Shown here: positions 9,040-18,408 of the stretch, one piece after another | Layout: each line of letters opens with the position of its first letter | How positions within the stretch are numbered: position 1 is the stretch's first letter | Assembly (NCBI RefSeq): GCF_002081715.1 | Contig: NZ_MUKP01000003.1 | Location: 62,001-126,000 of the forward strand | Source of the DNA: Nocardia donostiensis | Lineage (GTDB): Bacteria > Actinomycetota > Actinomycetes > Mycobacteriales > Mycobacteriaceae | Direction: 5' to 3' | DNA: 64,000 nt | Made by a program: the position numbers and the translations under genes | Notes under the pieces: model-generated | Seen by the model: only the letters and a program-made list of their open reading frames with translations | Told to the model about the DNA's origin: nothing | The model's database searches: none

Positions 9040-11415
9040 ATGACTACAGGGCTGGGCTTCAGCATCGGTACAGTAAACATCGTCTCGGCGCTGGTGACCG
9101 CCGAGCAACCGCGACCGGTGGTGCGAACCCGCCGCACCACCATCGGGTTCGACGAAGCGGGCGGCGCCCGGCTCGGCGGACTGACCGAACTACCCGATGC
9201 GCACACCGAATTCGCCGACCTCGGCCGCGATCCCGAATCCGTTGTCGTCGGCGGACGGATCTGGTCACCGGCGAATATGTTCGCCGCGGTGGTGCGGGAC
9301 CTGCTGGCCGCCGCCGAACCCGCCGCGGCCGTGGTCACCACCTATCCGGCGCACTACTGCGGCAAACAGGTTGCGCTGCTGCGGCAGGCCCTCGACCTGT
9401 CCGGCGCAGGCCATGTCGAACTGGTCCCCGAGCCCGTCGCGGCAGCACACTGGCTGGAGAACGAACACGGCCCGCTCGCACCGGGTTTCGTGCTCGTCTA
9501 CGACCTCGGCGGTAACAGCCTCGACGTGACCGTCGTACGAGTCGGACCCGACTGGGACAACCCCTCGATAGTGGGTGGACCGGTGCGGTGCTACGACTTC
9601 GGTGGCCGTCCGCTCGGCGCGATGATCGCACGCTACGCGGGGGACCGGGCGATCCGGCCGGCCGAACCGGGCAGCGATACGGTGTCGCCGGCGTCGTTCA
9701 TCGACATCGAGGGCATGCGCGTCGAACAGGTGCGCGATTCGCTCGAGGTGGTGCGTGTGGCCGTCCACGCCGCCGGGATCGGGCTGTCCGATATCGGCCG
9801 GGTACTGGTCATCGGCGGTGCCGCCCGGCCACCGCAGGTCGCGCGCACCCTCGCCGAGCTCGGCCTCCCCGTGGTCATGTCCGCCGACCCGGGGCAGTGC
9901 GTCGCCTCCGGCGCGGCAGCCATAGCCGTACGCAACGCGGCCCCCGCCGCGCGGGATCGGTCGCAGCGCGCCCCCATTTTCTCCGGCGCCGCGATCTTCT
10001 CCGCCGTCGCCATGTCGGCTGCCACCATGCTCGGCGGCGGCGCCGTCGAACCCGACGCCGACCCGGCGACAGAACGATTCCCCGGGCTCGACAGCGGCGA
10101 GGCACCGCGTTTCGCTGTGCCCGACCGCGCCACCCTCAACCGCACCCCCAACGGCGGATGGAGCGTCTCCTACGATCCGCCCCGGCGCAGCGCCTACACC
10201 GATATGGTGTCGCCCGCCGCCTACGGCAAACCCTACGGCCCATCGCTGGCGGAAAGCAGGCCCCGCCATTCCGGCCCGCGCGACTGCTGCGCCCCGGACG
10301 ATCGTGGCGCCGGCTACTCCGACCCCGCGCGCTTCACCAACCCCATCCCGTTCCGCCATCCGGCCCCCAGGCCCGTACACCCGCCGCTCGGTCACCACCC
10401 AACCCGTCCTGGTCACCCGGCTTTACCCCACGATCCGGATGGGCCGGTGGTCTCCCCACCGTCAGATCCGAGCGGCCCGATCATCACGCCGCCGGTGGGT
10501 CCGGATGTCTCGGTTGTCGGGCCGCCGAGGGGTCCGGACGGTCCCGTCATAGACCTGCCGGTAGATCCGGATGGTCCCGTTGTCGACCTGCCGGACGGCT
10601 GGGGTGGCGGCACCCCGAACGGCCCGGTCGTGGCACCTCCGTTCGACCGAGACGAGCCGGTGATCGGTGCGCCGTACGGCCCTGGTCGTCCCGGAGGACC
10701 AACCGTTCCCGGCAGAGGTACTCCCTTCCTGCCGGATAACCCTGCCGGTATCGAGCCCTCGATCCCGGGAACGCTCGGCACCCGTCCATCATCGACCGAT
10801 CCGCGCACGGATGGGTCCGTCCCAAGCAGCGGTAACCAGCGAACCCCGCAGCGGGACAGTGGTTTACCCGAGCCGGACGGAAGAGCCGGTATCCCCTCGG
10901 GGGCCTCGGGAATCGGCGCGGTTCCCGGGCCCGTCCCGGCGCTTCCCGACACTTCCCAGGGCGAGGCAGCGAGGCCACCGGGTGCACTGCCCGCCCCCTC
11001 GATTCAGCGAACGAGCCCCAGGACGTCGGGAAACACAGCCCCAGCTGGCCCGGGCTGGAATTCGCCGAACGGCTCGGCTCCGGGAAGCGCGCAACCGAGC
11101 TTCTCGACCGGAGGGCCCGCGGGGGCAGGTACCGCGCCGGGCAGGCCGTCGTCCGGTCCCAGCCATGGGAACACGACCACCGGCAACAGCGGCGCCGGGC
11201 CACAGTCTCGTGGCGCAGCAACCGCCGGCACGGCCCTTGGAGGAGGTATGCCCGGCACCTCGGCATCGAGCCCGCGCGACAGCAGCTCCGATGGCTTCGG
11301 GTCGGGCGGTCGGTCGAACGGCGTGTCCTCGAAGTCCGGCTCGACCGGCGATGCGGAGCAAGGGGGTCCCGCGGGAACCTCGTCACGCGGCGGCCCGAGT
11401 TCCGGCCGCCGATAG
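9040..11415 (+). CDS. Hsp70-like ATPase with long Pro/Gly-rich C-terminal tail
   Basis: A 791-residue protein in two halves. Residues 1-300 match the short Hsp70-like paralogue: GLGFSIGTVN at the N-terminus, YDLGGNSLDVT near 152 and VIGGAARPP near 258. Residues ~305-325 are hydrophobic (SGAAIFSAVAMSAATML) and could span the membrane. Beyond lies about 460 residues of low complexity rich in Pro, Gly, Ser and Asp, with irregular repeats built on PxxPDGPVV between about residues 465 and 530. No peptide-binding domain of classical DnaK is present. The tail is reminiscent of wall- or surface-exposed segments, so a cytosolic ATPase linked to an extracellular tail is plausible but unproven. Confidence 0.78.
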   Translation: MTTGLGFSIGTVNIVSALVTAEQPRPVVRTRRTTIGFDEAGGARLGGLTELPDAHTEFADLGRDPESVVVGGRIWSPANMFAAVVRDLLAAAEPAAAVVTTYPAHYCGKQVALLRQALDLSGAGHVELVPEPVAAAHWLENEHGPLAPGFVLVYDLGGNSLDVTVVRVGPDWDNPSIVGGPVRCYDFGGRPLGAMIARYAGDRAIRPAEPGSDTVSPASFIDIEGMRVEQVRDSLEVVRVAVHAAGIGLSDIGRVLVIGGAARPPQVARTLAELGLPVVMSADPGQCVASGAAAIAVRNAAPAARDRSQRAPIFSGAAIFSAVAMSAATMLGGGAVEPDADPATERFPGLDSGEAPRFAVPDRATLNRTPNGGWSVSYDPPRRSAYTDMVSPAAYGKPYGPSLAESRPRHSGPRDCCAPDDRGAGYSDPARFTNPIPFRHPAPRPVHPPLGHHPTRPGHPALPHDPDGPVVSPPSDPSGPIITPPVGPDVSVVGPPRGPDGPVIDLPVDPDGPVVDLPDGWGGGTPNGPVVAPPFDRDEPVIGAPYGPGRPGGPTVPGRGTPFLPDNPAGIEPSIPGTLGTRPSSTDPRTDGSVPSSGNQRTPQRDSGLPEPDGRAGIPSGASGIGAVPGPVPALPDTSQGEAARPPGALPAPSIQRTSPRTSGNTAPAGPGWNSPNGSAPGSAQPSFSTGGPAGAGTAPGRPSSGPSHGNTTTGNSGAGPQSRGAATAGTALGGGMPGTSASSPRDSSSDGFGSGGRSNGVSSKSGSTGDAEQGGPAGTSSRGGPSSGRR

Positions 11416-11931
11416 CCCCGCCACACGGTTCCCGGCTGCCGATGGTCCACGGCCGATTCGCCTCGGCTCGGTCGACGCCCGAGCGTGATCAGCCCCGAGA
11501 CCGCGCACACCCTCGCACTCTTCAGGGCATCGTCGCTGCCATCTCGCCGATGACGGGGACCTTCGGATCTGACGGCGGGTCTATGACGGGACCACCCGGA
11601 CCCACCGGCGGCCGAACAACCGAACCATGTGGAGTCACCCTCCGACTCTTGCCGTGCCGGATGCACTGCCCGCGCTGGTCGCCAGGAAGCGGCGGTGAGC
11701 AGGCCCGACAACCAGACGGCACGGAACGCCGGTGGCCCGCCTCCTCACCGGACGTGCCGGGCTGCCCGTCGGCCTGTGGCAGAGCGTGCTCGGCCGCGGC
11801 CACGTGATCGGCGGTGAGGTGACCGCAGGCGCCGGCCACGCCGGATGGTCCGGCCGATATGGGCGAACCGTCGATACGAGGGGCGCAGGCTCCTACAGTG
11901 GAGGCGTATCGGGTCCTGTGAGGAGTGCCAG
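11416..11931. other. Intergenic region with degenerate inverted copy of the tail repeats
   Basis: No intact gene is seen in these 516 bp. On the minus strand, about 11548-11620, one frame reads PPVGPGGPVIDPPSDPK, which closely resembles the tail repeats of the Hsp70-like gene encoded on the plus strand around 10440-10580. DNA stretches such as CGGATCTGACGG and CCGGACCCACCGGCGGC match that region in inverted orientation. This looks like a decayed inverted duplication. A TACAGT box at 11894-11899 could be the promoter of the next gene. Confidence 0.45.
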
Positions 11932-13401
11932 ATGGCGGCGGGTAATCAGCCGACGATTCTCATCATCGGTGCCGGCTTCGGCGGTATCGGTATGGCGATC
12001 GAGCTGCGGCGCAACGGTTTCGACGACATCACCATCCTGGAGCGTGCCGACGACCTCGGCGGGGTGTGGCGGGACAACACCTACCCCGGCGCCGCCTGCG
12101 ATGTGCCGTCGCCGTTGTATTCGTACTCGTTCGAACCCAAGCCGGACTGGCCGCAGCGGTACTCCGGGCGCGGCGCCATCCACGACTACCTCCACGGTGT
12201 CGCGCAACGCAGCGGGGTACTCGACGCCATCCGGTTCGGGGTCAGCGTCACCGACGCGGAATTCGACGAGCCCACCGGCCGCTGGACGGTACATACCGCG
12301 GACGGGGACAGCCGGGTGGTGGATGTGCTGATCTCGGCGGTGGGCCAGCTGTCCCGCCCCGTCATGCCGGACATCCCCGGTATCGACACCTTCGCAGGCC
12401 CGTCGTTCCATTCCGCACAGTGGGAACACGATGTCGAGCTCACCGGCACGCGCGTCGCCTGCATCGGCACCGGCGCCAGCGCTGTTCAGTTCATCCCGGA
12501 AATCCAGCCCCGCGTCGCGCACCTCACGCTGTTTCAGCGCACGCCCGCCTGGGTGCTCCCGAAATTCGACACCGACTACACGCCGATCCAGCACAACCTG
12601 TTCGCCCGGCTGCCCGGCGCGCTGCAGGCCGAGCGGTTCGGCTGGTGGGCGCTCATGGAGTTTCTGTCGCTGGGCCTGGTCGAAGCCCCTGTGATCGCGC
12701 GACTGGTGCAGCGCGTCGCGTCCCGACATCTGGCGAAGCAGGTCGAGGACCCGCAGTTGCGGGCCGCGCTCACGCCCAGCTATCCGGTCGGCTGCAAGCG
12801 CGCACTGTTCTCCAACGACTACTATCCGGCCCTGACCCAGTCGAATGTGCGCGTGGAGACGGCCGCGATCACCGAGATCACCCCTGTGGGCGTGCGCAGC
12901 GCGGACGGGACGCTGCACGAGGTGGACGCGATCATCTACGGCACCGGGTTCAAAGGCACCGAATTTCTCTGGCCGATGCATATCCACGGACGGTCGGGCC
13001 GCGCACTGTCGCAGGTGTGGGCCGACGGCGCGCACGCCTATTACGGCGTTTCGGTGCCCGGCTTCCCGAATTTGTTCCTGCTCTACGGGCCGAACACCAA
13101 CCTGGGCGTCGGCTCGATCATCTACATGCTGGAGGCTCAGGCTCGGTATATCCGTCAGGCCGTGCAACTGCTCGCCGATCGCCCTGGACACTGCCTCGAC
13201 GTGCGAGCGGACCGGGAAGCAGAATTCAACAGCGCCCTCCAGGAACGCCTGGACCGCACCCCGTGGAACTTCTGCTCCAGCTGGTACCGCAACGCTGCGG
13301 GGCGGATCACCAACAACTGGCCCGGTCCGCCGTCCAGCTACCGCCGCCGGATCCGCACCCTGGACCCCTCTGCCTACACTCTCACCCCGGTCAGCTCATA
13401 G
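11932..13401 (+). CDS. Baeyer-Villiger-type flavin monooxygenase
   Basis: A 489-residue flavoprotein. The first Rossmann loop GAGFGGIG is at residues 13-20 and the second, GTGASAVQFIP, from about 179. Between them is FAGPSFHSAQW (154-164), an exact fit to the FxGxxxHxxxW fingerprint of type I Baeyer-Villiger monooxygenases. The start at ATG 11932 is supported by AGGAG 6 nt upstream; an earlier in-frame GTG is not needed. Such enzymes use NADPH, FAD and oxygen to insert oxygen beside ketones, or to oxidise N or S in relatives. It stands alone on the plus strand, so its substrate cannot be inferred. Confidence 0.9.
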   Translation: MAAGNQPTILIIGAGFGGIGMAIELRRNGFDDITILERADDLGGVWRDNTYPGAACDVPSPLYSYSFEPKPDWPQRYSGRGAIHDYLHGVAQRSGVLDAIRFGVSVTDAEFDEPTGRWTVHTADGDSRVVDVLISAVGQLSRPVMPDIPGIDTFAGPSFHSAQWEHDVELTGTRVACIGTGASAVQFIPEIQPRVAHLTLFQRTPAWVLPKFDTDYTPIQHNLFARLPGALQAERFGWWALMEFLSLGLVEAPVIARLVQRVASRHLAKQVEDPQLRAALTPSYPVGCKRALFSNDYYPALTQSNVRVETAAITEITPVGVRSADGTLHEVDAIIYGTGFKGTEFLWPMHIHGRSGRALSQVWADGAHAYYGVSVPGFPNLFLLYGPNTNLGVGSIIYMLEAQARYIRQAVQLLADRPGHCLDVRADREAEFNSALQERLDRTPWNFCSSWYRNAAGRITNNWPGPPSSYRRRIRTLDPSAYTLTPVSS

Positions 13402-13748
13402 ACGAGAGACAGCCGGCACCGTTGTCAGCTGCCGGCGGCTCGGACTGCCCCTGCCGCACTGGTTCCCGTCTCTCACTTCGGACGCGCCCCAGCGAACGTA
13501 GCGCGCAAATCTCCGTGTTCAGGCGGAGCTCAGCGCATCTGGTCCAGGCCCGGACTGTCGCCGTCGGGCCGTGAACGTCTGAGGAGCGGACGTAAGCCTG
13601 TGCACGGCTGGCCCTTCCAGCTGTTCTGAAGCACCGAAACCCAACTCGCGAGGGCTCATCCCCTCCCTGCAGAGAGGGCAGGAGGTCGAGAGCGGGGTTC
13701 CGCGGGAAAAGGTAATTCCGCTGCCGTGACCTCGGCATAATCAATGAT
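13402..13748. other. Intergenic region before HAD phosphatase
   Basis: About 350 bp in which I see no gene. The only clear signal is CATAAT at 13736-13741, seven bases before the GTG of the next gene, which fits a leaderless promoter. Confidence 0.4.
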
Positions 13749-14552
13749 GTGAAACGTAACGGGGGAGCGCCGCAACTCATCGCGCTGGATGTCGACGGAA
13801 CATTGTTGCGCACCGGCGAACCGGTGAGTGCGCGAGTGCGGACTGCGGTGCGTGCCGCGGTTGCCGCTGGCGCGCACGTTGTGGTGAGTACCGGGCGCCC
13901 CCTGGTCGGCACGCGACCCGTCCTGGCGGAGCTGGGGCTGGTCGAAGGCCACGCCATCTGCTCGAACGGTGCGGTACAGCTCGACGTGGCCGTCGCGGAA
14001 CCGGTCGCAGTCCACGTCTTCGACCCCGCCCCCGCGGTGATGGCGCTGCGAAAACTGTTTCCTGAAATGATTTTCGCCGCCGAACAGGTCGGTATCGGAA
14101 CCTGGGCCACCGGGATGAGCCCTGGCGAATACGCTCTGGCCGGTGACTATCTCGTGGTCGATCACGAGACGCTCAGCAGTCGTCCGACCCCGCGGCTCAA
14201 CGCCTGGTGGCCCGACGGCACAGCCGAGGTGATGCGCGAGCTGCTGGCCACCCTGCAGGTTCCCGGAACCAGCTGGGTCTACGGCGAATACGGGCCGTGG
14301 CTGACCGCGACCCGGCATGGAGTGTCGAAAGGCTGGGCGCTGGAACGTCTCCGCTGTGCGCTCGATGTACCGCCCAGCGCCACTCTGGCCATCGGTGATG
14401 GATACAACGACCTGCACATGCTGGGCTGGGCAGCCCATTCGGTCGCCATGGCCAACGCGCCCGCCGAGGTCCGTCGCATTGCCGACGAAGTCACGGACGG
14501 TGTCGACGACGACGGTGTCGCCGCTGTTCTGGAGCGCTGGTTCCGCCCCTGA
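13749..14552 (+). CDS. HAD-superfamily Cof-type phosphatase
   Basis: A 267-residue haloacid-dehalogenase hydrolase. Motif I LDVDGTLL holds the nucleophile D14 and acid D16; motif II STGRP, and motif IV GDGYND at 216-221, are also present. The long middle section is a type IIB cap, as in Cof/YbiV sugar-phosphate or nucleotide phosphatases. GTG 13749 follows CATAAT by 7 nt, so the mRNA is probably leaderless. Substrate specificity in this family is broad and cannot be read from sequence. Confidence 0.85.
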   Translation: MKRNGGAPQLIALDVDGTLLRTGEPVSARVRTAVRAAVAAGAHVVVSTGRPLVGTRPVLAELGLVEGHAICSNGAVQLDVAVAEPVAVHVFDPAPAVMALRKLFPEMIFAAEQVGIGTWATGMSPGEYALAGDYLVVDHETLSSRPTPRLNAWWPDGTAEVMRELLATLQVPGTSWVYGEYGPWLTATRHGVSKGWALERLRCALDVPPSATLAIGDGYNDLHMLGWAAHSVAMANAPAEVRRIADEVTDGVDDDGVAAVLERWFRP

Positions 14553-14599
14553 CTGCGAGCGGCCAACGCTGCTGGGCGGTTTCCTCGCAGCGGGTTGGA

Positions 14600-15337
14600 T
14601 TATGCCGAGAGGACGAGCGTGTCGTTGACCGCCGCGTCGTAGCGGTCCCACACGATATCGGCCAGGGCCGGGTGGGCGCCGAGGACTTCGGCATGGACGA
14701 CGGCGGATGCCTGGGCTGCCAACCGGTCGGTGAGCAGGCCAGGGGCCAGGAACCACGGAGCGACGAGCATCCGTGCGGCGCCGCTGTCGCGGAGTCGGGA
14801 GAGGGCGTGACCGACGCTTGGCTCGGTGGTGGCGAAGCAGATCTCGGTGCGCCAACCGGTTTCGGCCGCGAGCAGCCGCGCAACACGGGCCGTGCGGGCG
14901 TTCGCCTCCGGTGACGACGAACCGACCGCGGCCACTGCGACCCCTAGCGAACCCAAGGCGTGGGAACCGCATGCCGCCCGCACCCGGTCCCGCAGGGCCG
15001 AGACGAGTCGCGGGTCGGCTCCCAGCACATCGGCTTGGGTCAACCGCAGCCGGGGATGCCGGGCGGCCGCCGCGGCCAGGATGCCGGGCAGGTCGACTCG
15101 GGCGTGGAAGGCGCTGCCCAGCAGCAGCGGAACGACCACCGCATGGGTTGCGCCTTGTGCGGCGACCACGTCGACGACCTGCTCGACCGACGGAGCGCTC
15201 AGGTCGAGGAACGCGAGCCGCACATCCAGGTCCGGCCGCACCGCCCGGATCAGCTCCACACACGCGGACACGGTGGCAGCCGAGCGCGGGTCCCGGCTGC
15301 CGTGTGCGACGGCGATCAGCGTCGGCTCGGCCGCCAT
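14600..15337 (-). CDS. Sirohydrochlorin chelatase-like protein (CbiX/Che type)
   Basis: A 245-residue protein starting at ATG 15337, one base after the cysN stop. The N-terminal half has the chelatase motif VAHGSRDPRS (His12) and GSAFHARVDLP with a second metal-ligand histidine. The C-terminal half repeats the fold in degenerate form. CbiX/SirB-type enzymes insert Fe2+ or Co2+ into sirohydrochlorin. Here it is the last gene of the sirA-cysH-cysD-cysN operon, as che1 sits next to sirA and cysH in M. tuberculosis. Iron insertion to make siroheme for SirA is therefore the likely role. Confidence 0.85.
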   Translation of the reverse strand: MAAEPTLIAVAHGSRDPRSAATVSACVELIRAVRPDLDVRLAFLDLSAPSVEQVVDVVAAQGATHAVVVPLLLGSAFHARVDLPGILAAAAARHPRLRLTQADVLGADPRLVSALRDRVRAACGSHALGSLGVAVAAVGSSSPEANARTARVARLLAAETGWRTEICFATTEPSVGHALSRLRDSGAARMLVAPWFLAPGLLTDRLAAQASAVVHAEVLGAHPALADIVWDRYDAAVNDTLVLSA

Positions 15338-15338
15338 C

Positions 15339-16667
15339 TCAGGCCTCGGTTCCGACCTCGACCGCGGTGAGCGCATCGCCGACCAGGCCCGCGGCCAGAG
15401 TGTTACCGCCCGCGGGGTCGATGAGCAGGAAGCTGCCGGTGTGCCGGTTGACGCGGTAGACGTCGGCAGCAATCGGCTCGGCCACGCGGATGCCGACCCG
15501 GCCGATATCGTTGAGCTCCAACGTCTCCGGGTCCGGGTCGGCGGCCAAGCGCTGCTCGTCGAAACGTTCCAGCAGCGAGCCGACAATGGCCTGTGTGGTG
15601 CGGGTGCCGTGTTTGAGCAGCAGCCGCGCGCCGGGGCGCAGCGGTTTGTCACCCAGCCAGCACACCGTCGCGTCGAAGGTATCGACGGGTTCGGGTGCGT
15701 CGGCGGGGGAAGCGACGATGTCGCCGCGGGAGATGTCGATATCGTCGGCGAGGATCAGTGTGACGCTGCGCCCGGTTTGCGCCACGGCCAGCTCCCCATC
15801 GGGGGTGTCGATCCGCTCGACGGTGCTGCGGATACCTGACGGCAGCACCACGACCTCGTCGCCCGGCGCGACCGAACCGGCCGCGATCTGCCCGGCGTAG
15901 CCGCGGTAGTCCGGGTATTCGGCGGTCCGCGGGCGGATCACGTACTGCACCGGCATCCGCAGCCCGATCGCGTGCGCCCCGGCGCTGTCGGCGTCGACCG
16001 GAACCGATTCCAGGTGTTCGATCAGCGACGGCCCGTCGTAGTACGGGGTGTTGGCGGAGCGGGTGGCGATATTGTCGCCGTGCAGCGCCGACACCGGGAT
16101 CTCCAGCACATCCTCGCTCGACCAGCCGAGCACCCCGGTCAGCTTCGCGAATTCGGCGGAGATCTCGGCGAATACCGCGGCCGCGGCGGCCGTCTTCGCC
16201 TCCTCGGTCGGCTCGTCCCGGCCCACCAGGTCGATCTTGTTCACCGCCAGCACCAGCTTCGGCACGCCGAGCAACGCCAGCACCGCGGCATGGCGGCGGG
16301 TCTGCTCGACCACGCCCTTGCGTGCGTCGACCAGCAGGATCACCAGTTGCGCGGTGGACGCGCCCGATACGGTGTTGCGCGTGTACTGCACGTGCCCTGG
16401 GGTGTCGGCCAGCACGAACGAACGCTTCGGTGTCGCGAAATACCGGTAGGCGACGTCGATGGTGATGCCCTGTTCGCGTTCGGCGCGCAACCCGTCCACC
16501 AGCAGCGACAGGTCCGGTGTCGCCAGACCCTTGTCCACCGAGGCACGGGTCACCGCGTCGATCTGGTCGGCGAGCACAGACTTGGTGTCATAGAGCAGCC
16601 GACCGACCAGAGTGGACTTGCCGTCGTCGACCGAACCGGCCGTGGCCAGCCTCAATAGGTCGGACAT
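15339..16667 (-). CDS. cysN: Sulfate adenylyltransferase subunit 1 (GTPase) CysN
   Basis: A 442-residue EF-Tu-like GTPase. G1 is GSVDDGKST at residues 11-19, G3 is DTPGHVQY near 88 and G4 is NKIDLV. Beta-barrel domains follow. It has no C-terminal APS kinase domain, unlike the CysNC fusion of mycobacteria. GTP hydrolysis drives CysD to form adenylyl sulfate (APS). Its ATG shares one base with the cysD stop (TGATG), so the two are translationally coupled. Loss or absence of a CysC domain fits an APS-dependent reductase downstream, for which no PAPS is needed. Confidence 0.95.
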   Translation of the reverse strand: MSDLLRLATAGSVDDGKSTLVGRLLYDTKSVLADQIDAVTRASVDKGLATPDLSLLVDGLRAEREQGITIDVAYRYFATPKRSFVLADTPGHVQYTRNTVSGASTAQLVILLVDARKGVVEQTRRHAAVLALLGVPKLVLAVNKIDLVGRDEPTEEAKTAAAAAVFAEISAEFAKLTGVLGWSSEDVLEIPVSALHGDNIATRSANTPYYDGPSLIEHLESVPVDADSAGAHAIGLRMPVQYVIRPRTAEYPDYRGYAGQIAAGSVAPGDEVVVLPSGIRSTVERIDTPDGELAVAQTGRSVTLILADDIDISRGDIVASPADAPEPVDTFDATVCWLGDKPLRPGARLLLKHGTRTTQAIVGSLLERFDEQRLAADPDPETLELNDIGRVGIRVAEPIAADVYRVNRHTGSFLLIDPAGGNTLAAGLVGDALTAVEVGTEA

Positions 16668-17593
16668 CAGAAATAACCCTCTCGCTTACGGTCTTCCATA
16701 GCGGCCTCGGACACACGGTCGTCACCGCGGGTGGCGCCACGTTCGGTCAGCCGGGACGCGGCGACCTCGGCGAGGATCGCCGCGTTATCGGCCGCATCGG
16801 ACAGGATGGCGCCGGTGGTGGAACCGTCGCCGACGGTGCGGTAACGCACCGAGCGGGTTTCGAGCACCTCGCCCTCACGCGGACCGCCCCATACGCCCGG
16901 GGTCATCCACATCCCGTCCCGCTGGTACACCGGCCGCTCGTGCGCGTAGTAGATATCGGCCAGATCGACGTTCTGACGGGCGATATAACGCCAGATATCG
17001 AGCTCGGTCCAGTTGCTCAGCGGGAACACCCGCACATGCTCGCCGGGGGCGTGGCGGCCGTTGTAGAGGTTCCACAACTCCGGGCGCTGCCGTTTCGGAT
17101 CCCACTGCCCGAACGCATTGCGCAGCGAAAAGATCCGCTCCTTGGCGCGGGAGCGTTCCTCGTCGCGGCGACCGCCGCCGAACACTGCGTCGAATCGGTT
17201 CTCGCTGATGGCGTCCAGCAGCGGAACCGTCTGCAACGGGTTGCGGATACCGTCGGGGCGTTCGGTCAGTCTGCCGTCGGCGAGGTAGTCCTCCACACTG
17301 GCCACGTGCAGCCGCAGACCGTAGCGTTGCACCACCTTGTCGCGGAACTCCAGCACTTCCGGCAGGTTGTGCCCGGTGTCCACGTGCAGCAGCGCGAACG
17401 GCAGCGGCGCTGGCCAGAACGCCCGCAGCGCCAGATGCAGCAGCACGGTCGAGTCCTTGCCACCGGAGAACAGGATCACCGGGCGCTCGAACTCACCAGC
17501 CACCTCACGGAAAATATGAATCGCTTCCGATTCCAACGCGGCGAGGGTGTCGAAATCGGTCAAGCCCAAGAAACGTTCGCTGACTTCGGTCAT
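16667..17593 (-). CDS. cysD: Sulfate adenylyltransferase subunit 2 CysD
   Basis: A 308-residue N-type ATP pyrophosphatase. The PP-loop SGGKDSTVLLH lies near residue 44, and the family-specific GGGRRDEERSRAKERIFS and RPELWNLYNG blocks follow. The start is ATG 17593 with AAGGA about 8 nt upstream; upstream in-frame sequence is not conserved. It catalyses ATP + sulfate to APS + PPi, with energy from CysN. It lies 73 bp after cysH in the same operon. Confidence 0.95.
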   Translation of the reverse strand: MTEVSERFLGLTDFDTLAALESEAIHIFREVAGEFERPVILFSGGKDSTVLLHLALRAFWPAPLPFALLHVDTGHNLPEVLEFRDKVVQRYGLRLHVASVEDYLADGRLTERPDGIRNPLQTVPLLDAISENRFDAVFGGGRRDEERSRAKERIFSLRNAFGQWDPKRQRPELWNLYNGRHAPGEHVRVFPLSNWTELDIWRYIARQNVDLADIYYAHERPVYQRDGMWMTPGVWGGPREGEVLETRSVRYRTVGDGSTTGAILSDAADNAAILAEVAASRLTERGATRGDDRVSEAAMEDRKREGYF

Positions 17594-17666
17594 GCTGTGT
17601 CCTTTTTCGCATGCCCGCGGGGACCTACGTGGTGACGCAGGCTGCCTCCTCCGGGCCCTGAGGCGG

Positions 17667-18395
17667 TCATGAAGTGTGCAACCCGCATTCGGTCTTGGCG
17701 AGGCCGGCCCAGCGGCCGCTTCGCGGATCGGATCCCGGCTCCGGTTTCCGTGTGCACGGAGCGCAGCCGATGGACGGATACCCCTCCTCCACCAGGGGAT
17801 TGACAAGGATCGAGTGCCGTTCGATATAGGCCTGCATCTCCTCGTCGGACCATGCGGCGATCGGGTTGATCTTCACCAGCCCGAAACCCTCGTCGAACGA
17901 GATCAACGGTGCGTTGGCCCTGGTCGGCGCCTCGACCCGGCGGATACCGGTGACCCAGGCGTTGTAGCCGGTGAGCGAGTTCCGCAACGGCACGACCTTG
18001 CGCAGCCGGCAGCATTCGTTCGGTTCCCGGGCGAACAGGTCCTTGCCGAGCAGTTCGTCCTGTTCGGCGACGGTGTGCTCGGGCTTGATATCGATCACGT
18101 TCACCCCGTATACCGCTTCGACCGCGTCGCGGGTACCGATGGTTTCGGCGAAGTGATAGCCGGTGTCGAGGAACAGGACATCCACCCCCGACCGCACCTG
18201 CGCGGCCAGATGCACCAGCACCCCGTCCTGCATATTCGACGCGACGATATATCCGGCGCCGAAGGTGTCCTCGGTCCATTGCAGCAGTTCGGTCGCCGAC
18301 GCGCCGTCGAGTTCGGTCGCGCCGCGTTCGGCGATCGCGCGCAGTTCGTCGGTGCTCAGCTTCGCGGGCAGTTGCCCCACCTGATCTGTTGTCAC
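17667..18395 (-). CDS. cysH: APS reductase CysH
   Basis: A 242-residue reductase of the iron-sulfur APS type. The paired cysteines ECCRLRK and GCAPCTR supply the [4Fe-4S] ligands found in APS-specific enzymes and missing from PAPS reductases. The catalytic cysteine is in TECGLHTS at the C-terminus. GTG 18395 is chosen since GGGAG lies 8 nt upstream and an earlier ATG would overlap the sirA end. It reduces APS to sulfite with thioredoxin. Upstream sirA then takes sulfite to sulfide. Confidence 0.95.
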   Translation of the reverse strand: MTTDQVGQLPAKLSTDELRAIAERGATELDGASATELLQWTEDTFGAGYIVASNMQDGVLVHLAAQVRSGVDVLFLDTGYHFAETIGTRDAVEAVYGVNVIDIKPEHTVAEQDELLGKDLFAREPNECCRLRKVVPLRNSLTGYNAWVTGIRRVEAPTRANAPLISFDEGFGLVKINPIAAWSDEEMQAYIERHSILVNPLVEEGYPSIGCAPCTRKPEPGSDPRSGRWAGLAKTECGLHTS

Positions 18396-18408
18396 AGTTG
18401 TTCTCCCG

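Noticed and set aside
10265..11711. Several long frames opposite or beside the Pro/Gly-rich tail
   Set aside because: They are the mirror of low-complexity coding DNA and have no independent motifs; only the short inverted-repeat match at 11548-11620 seemed meaningful.
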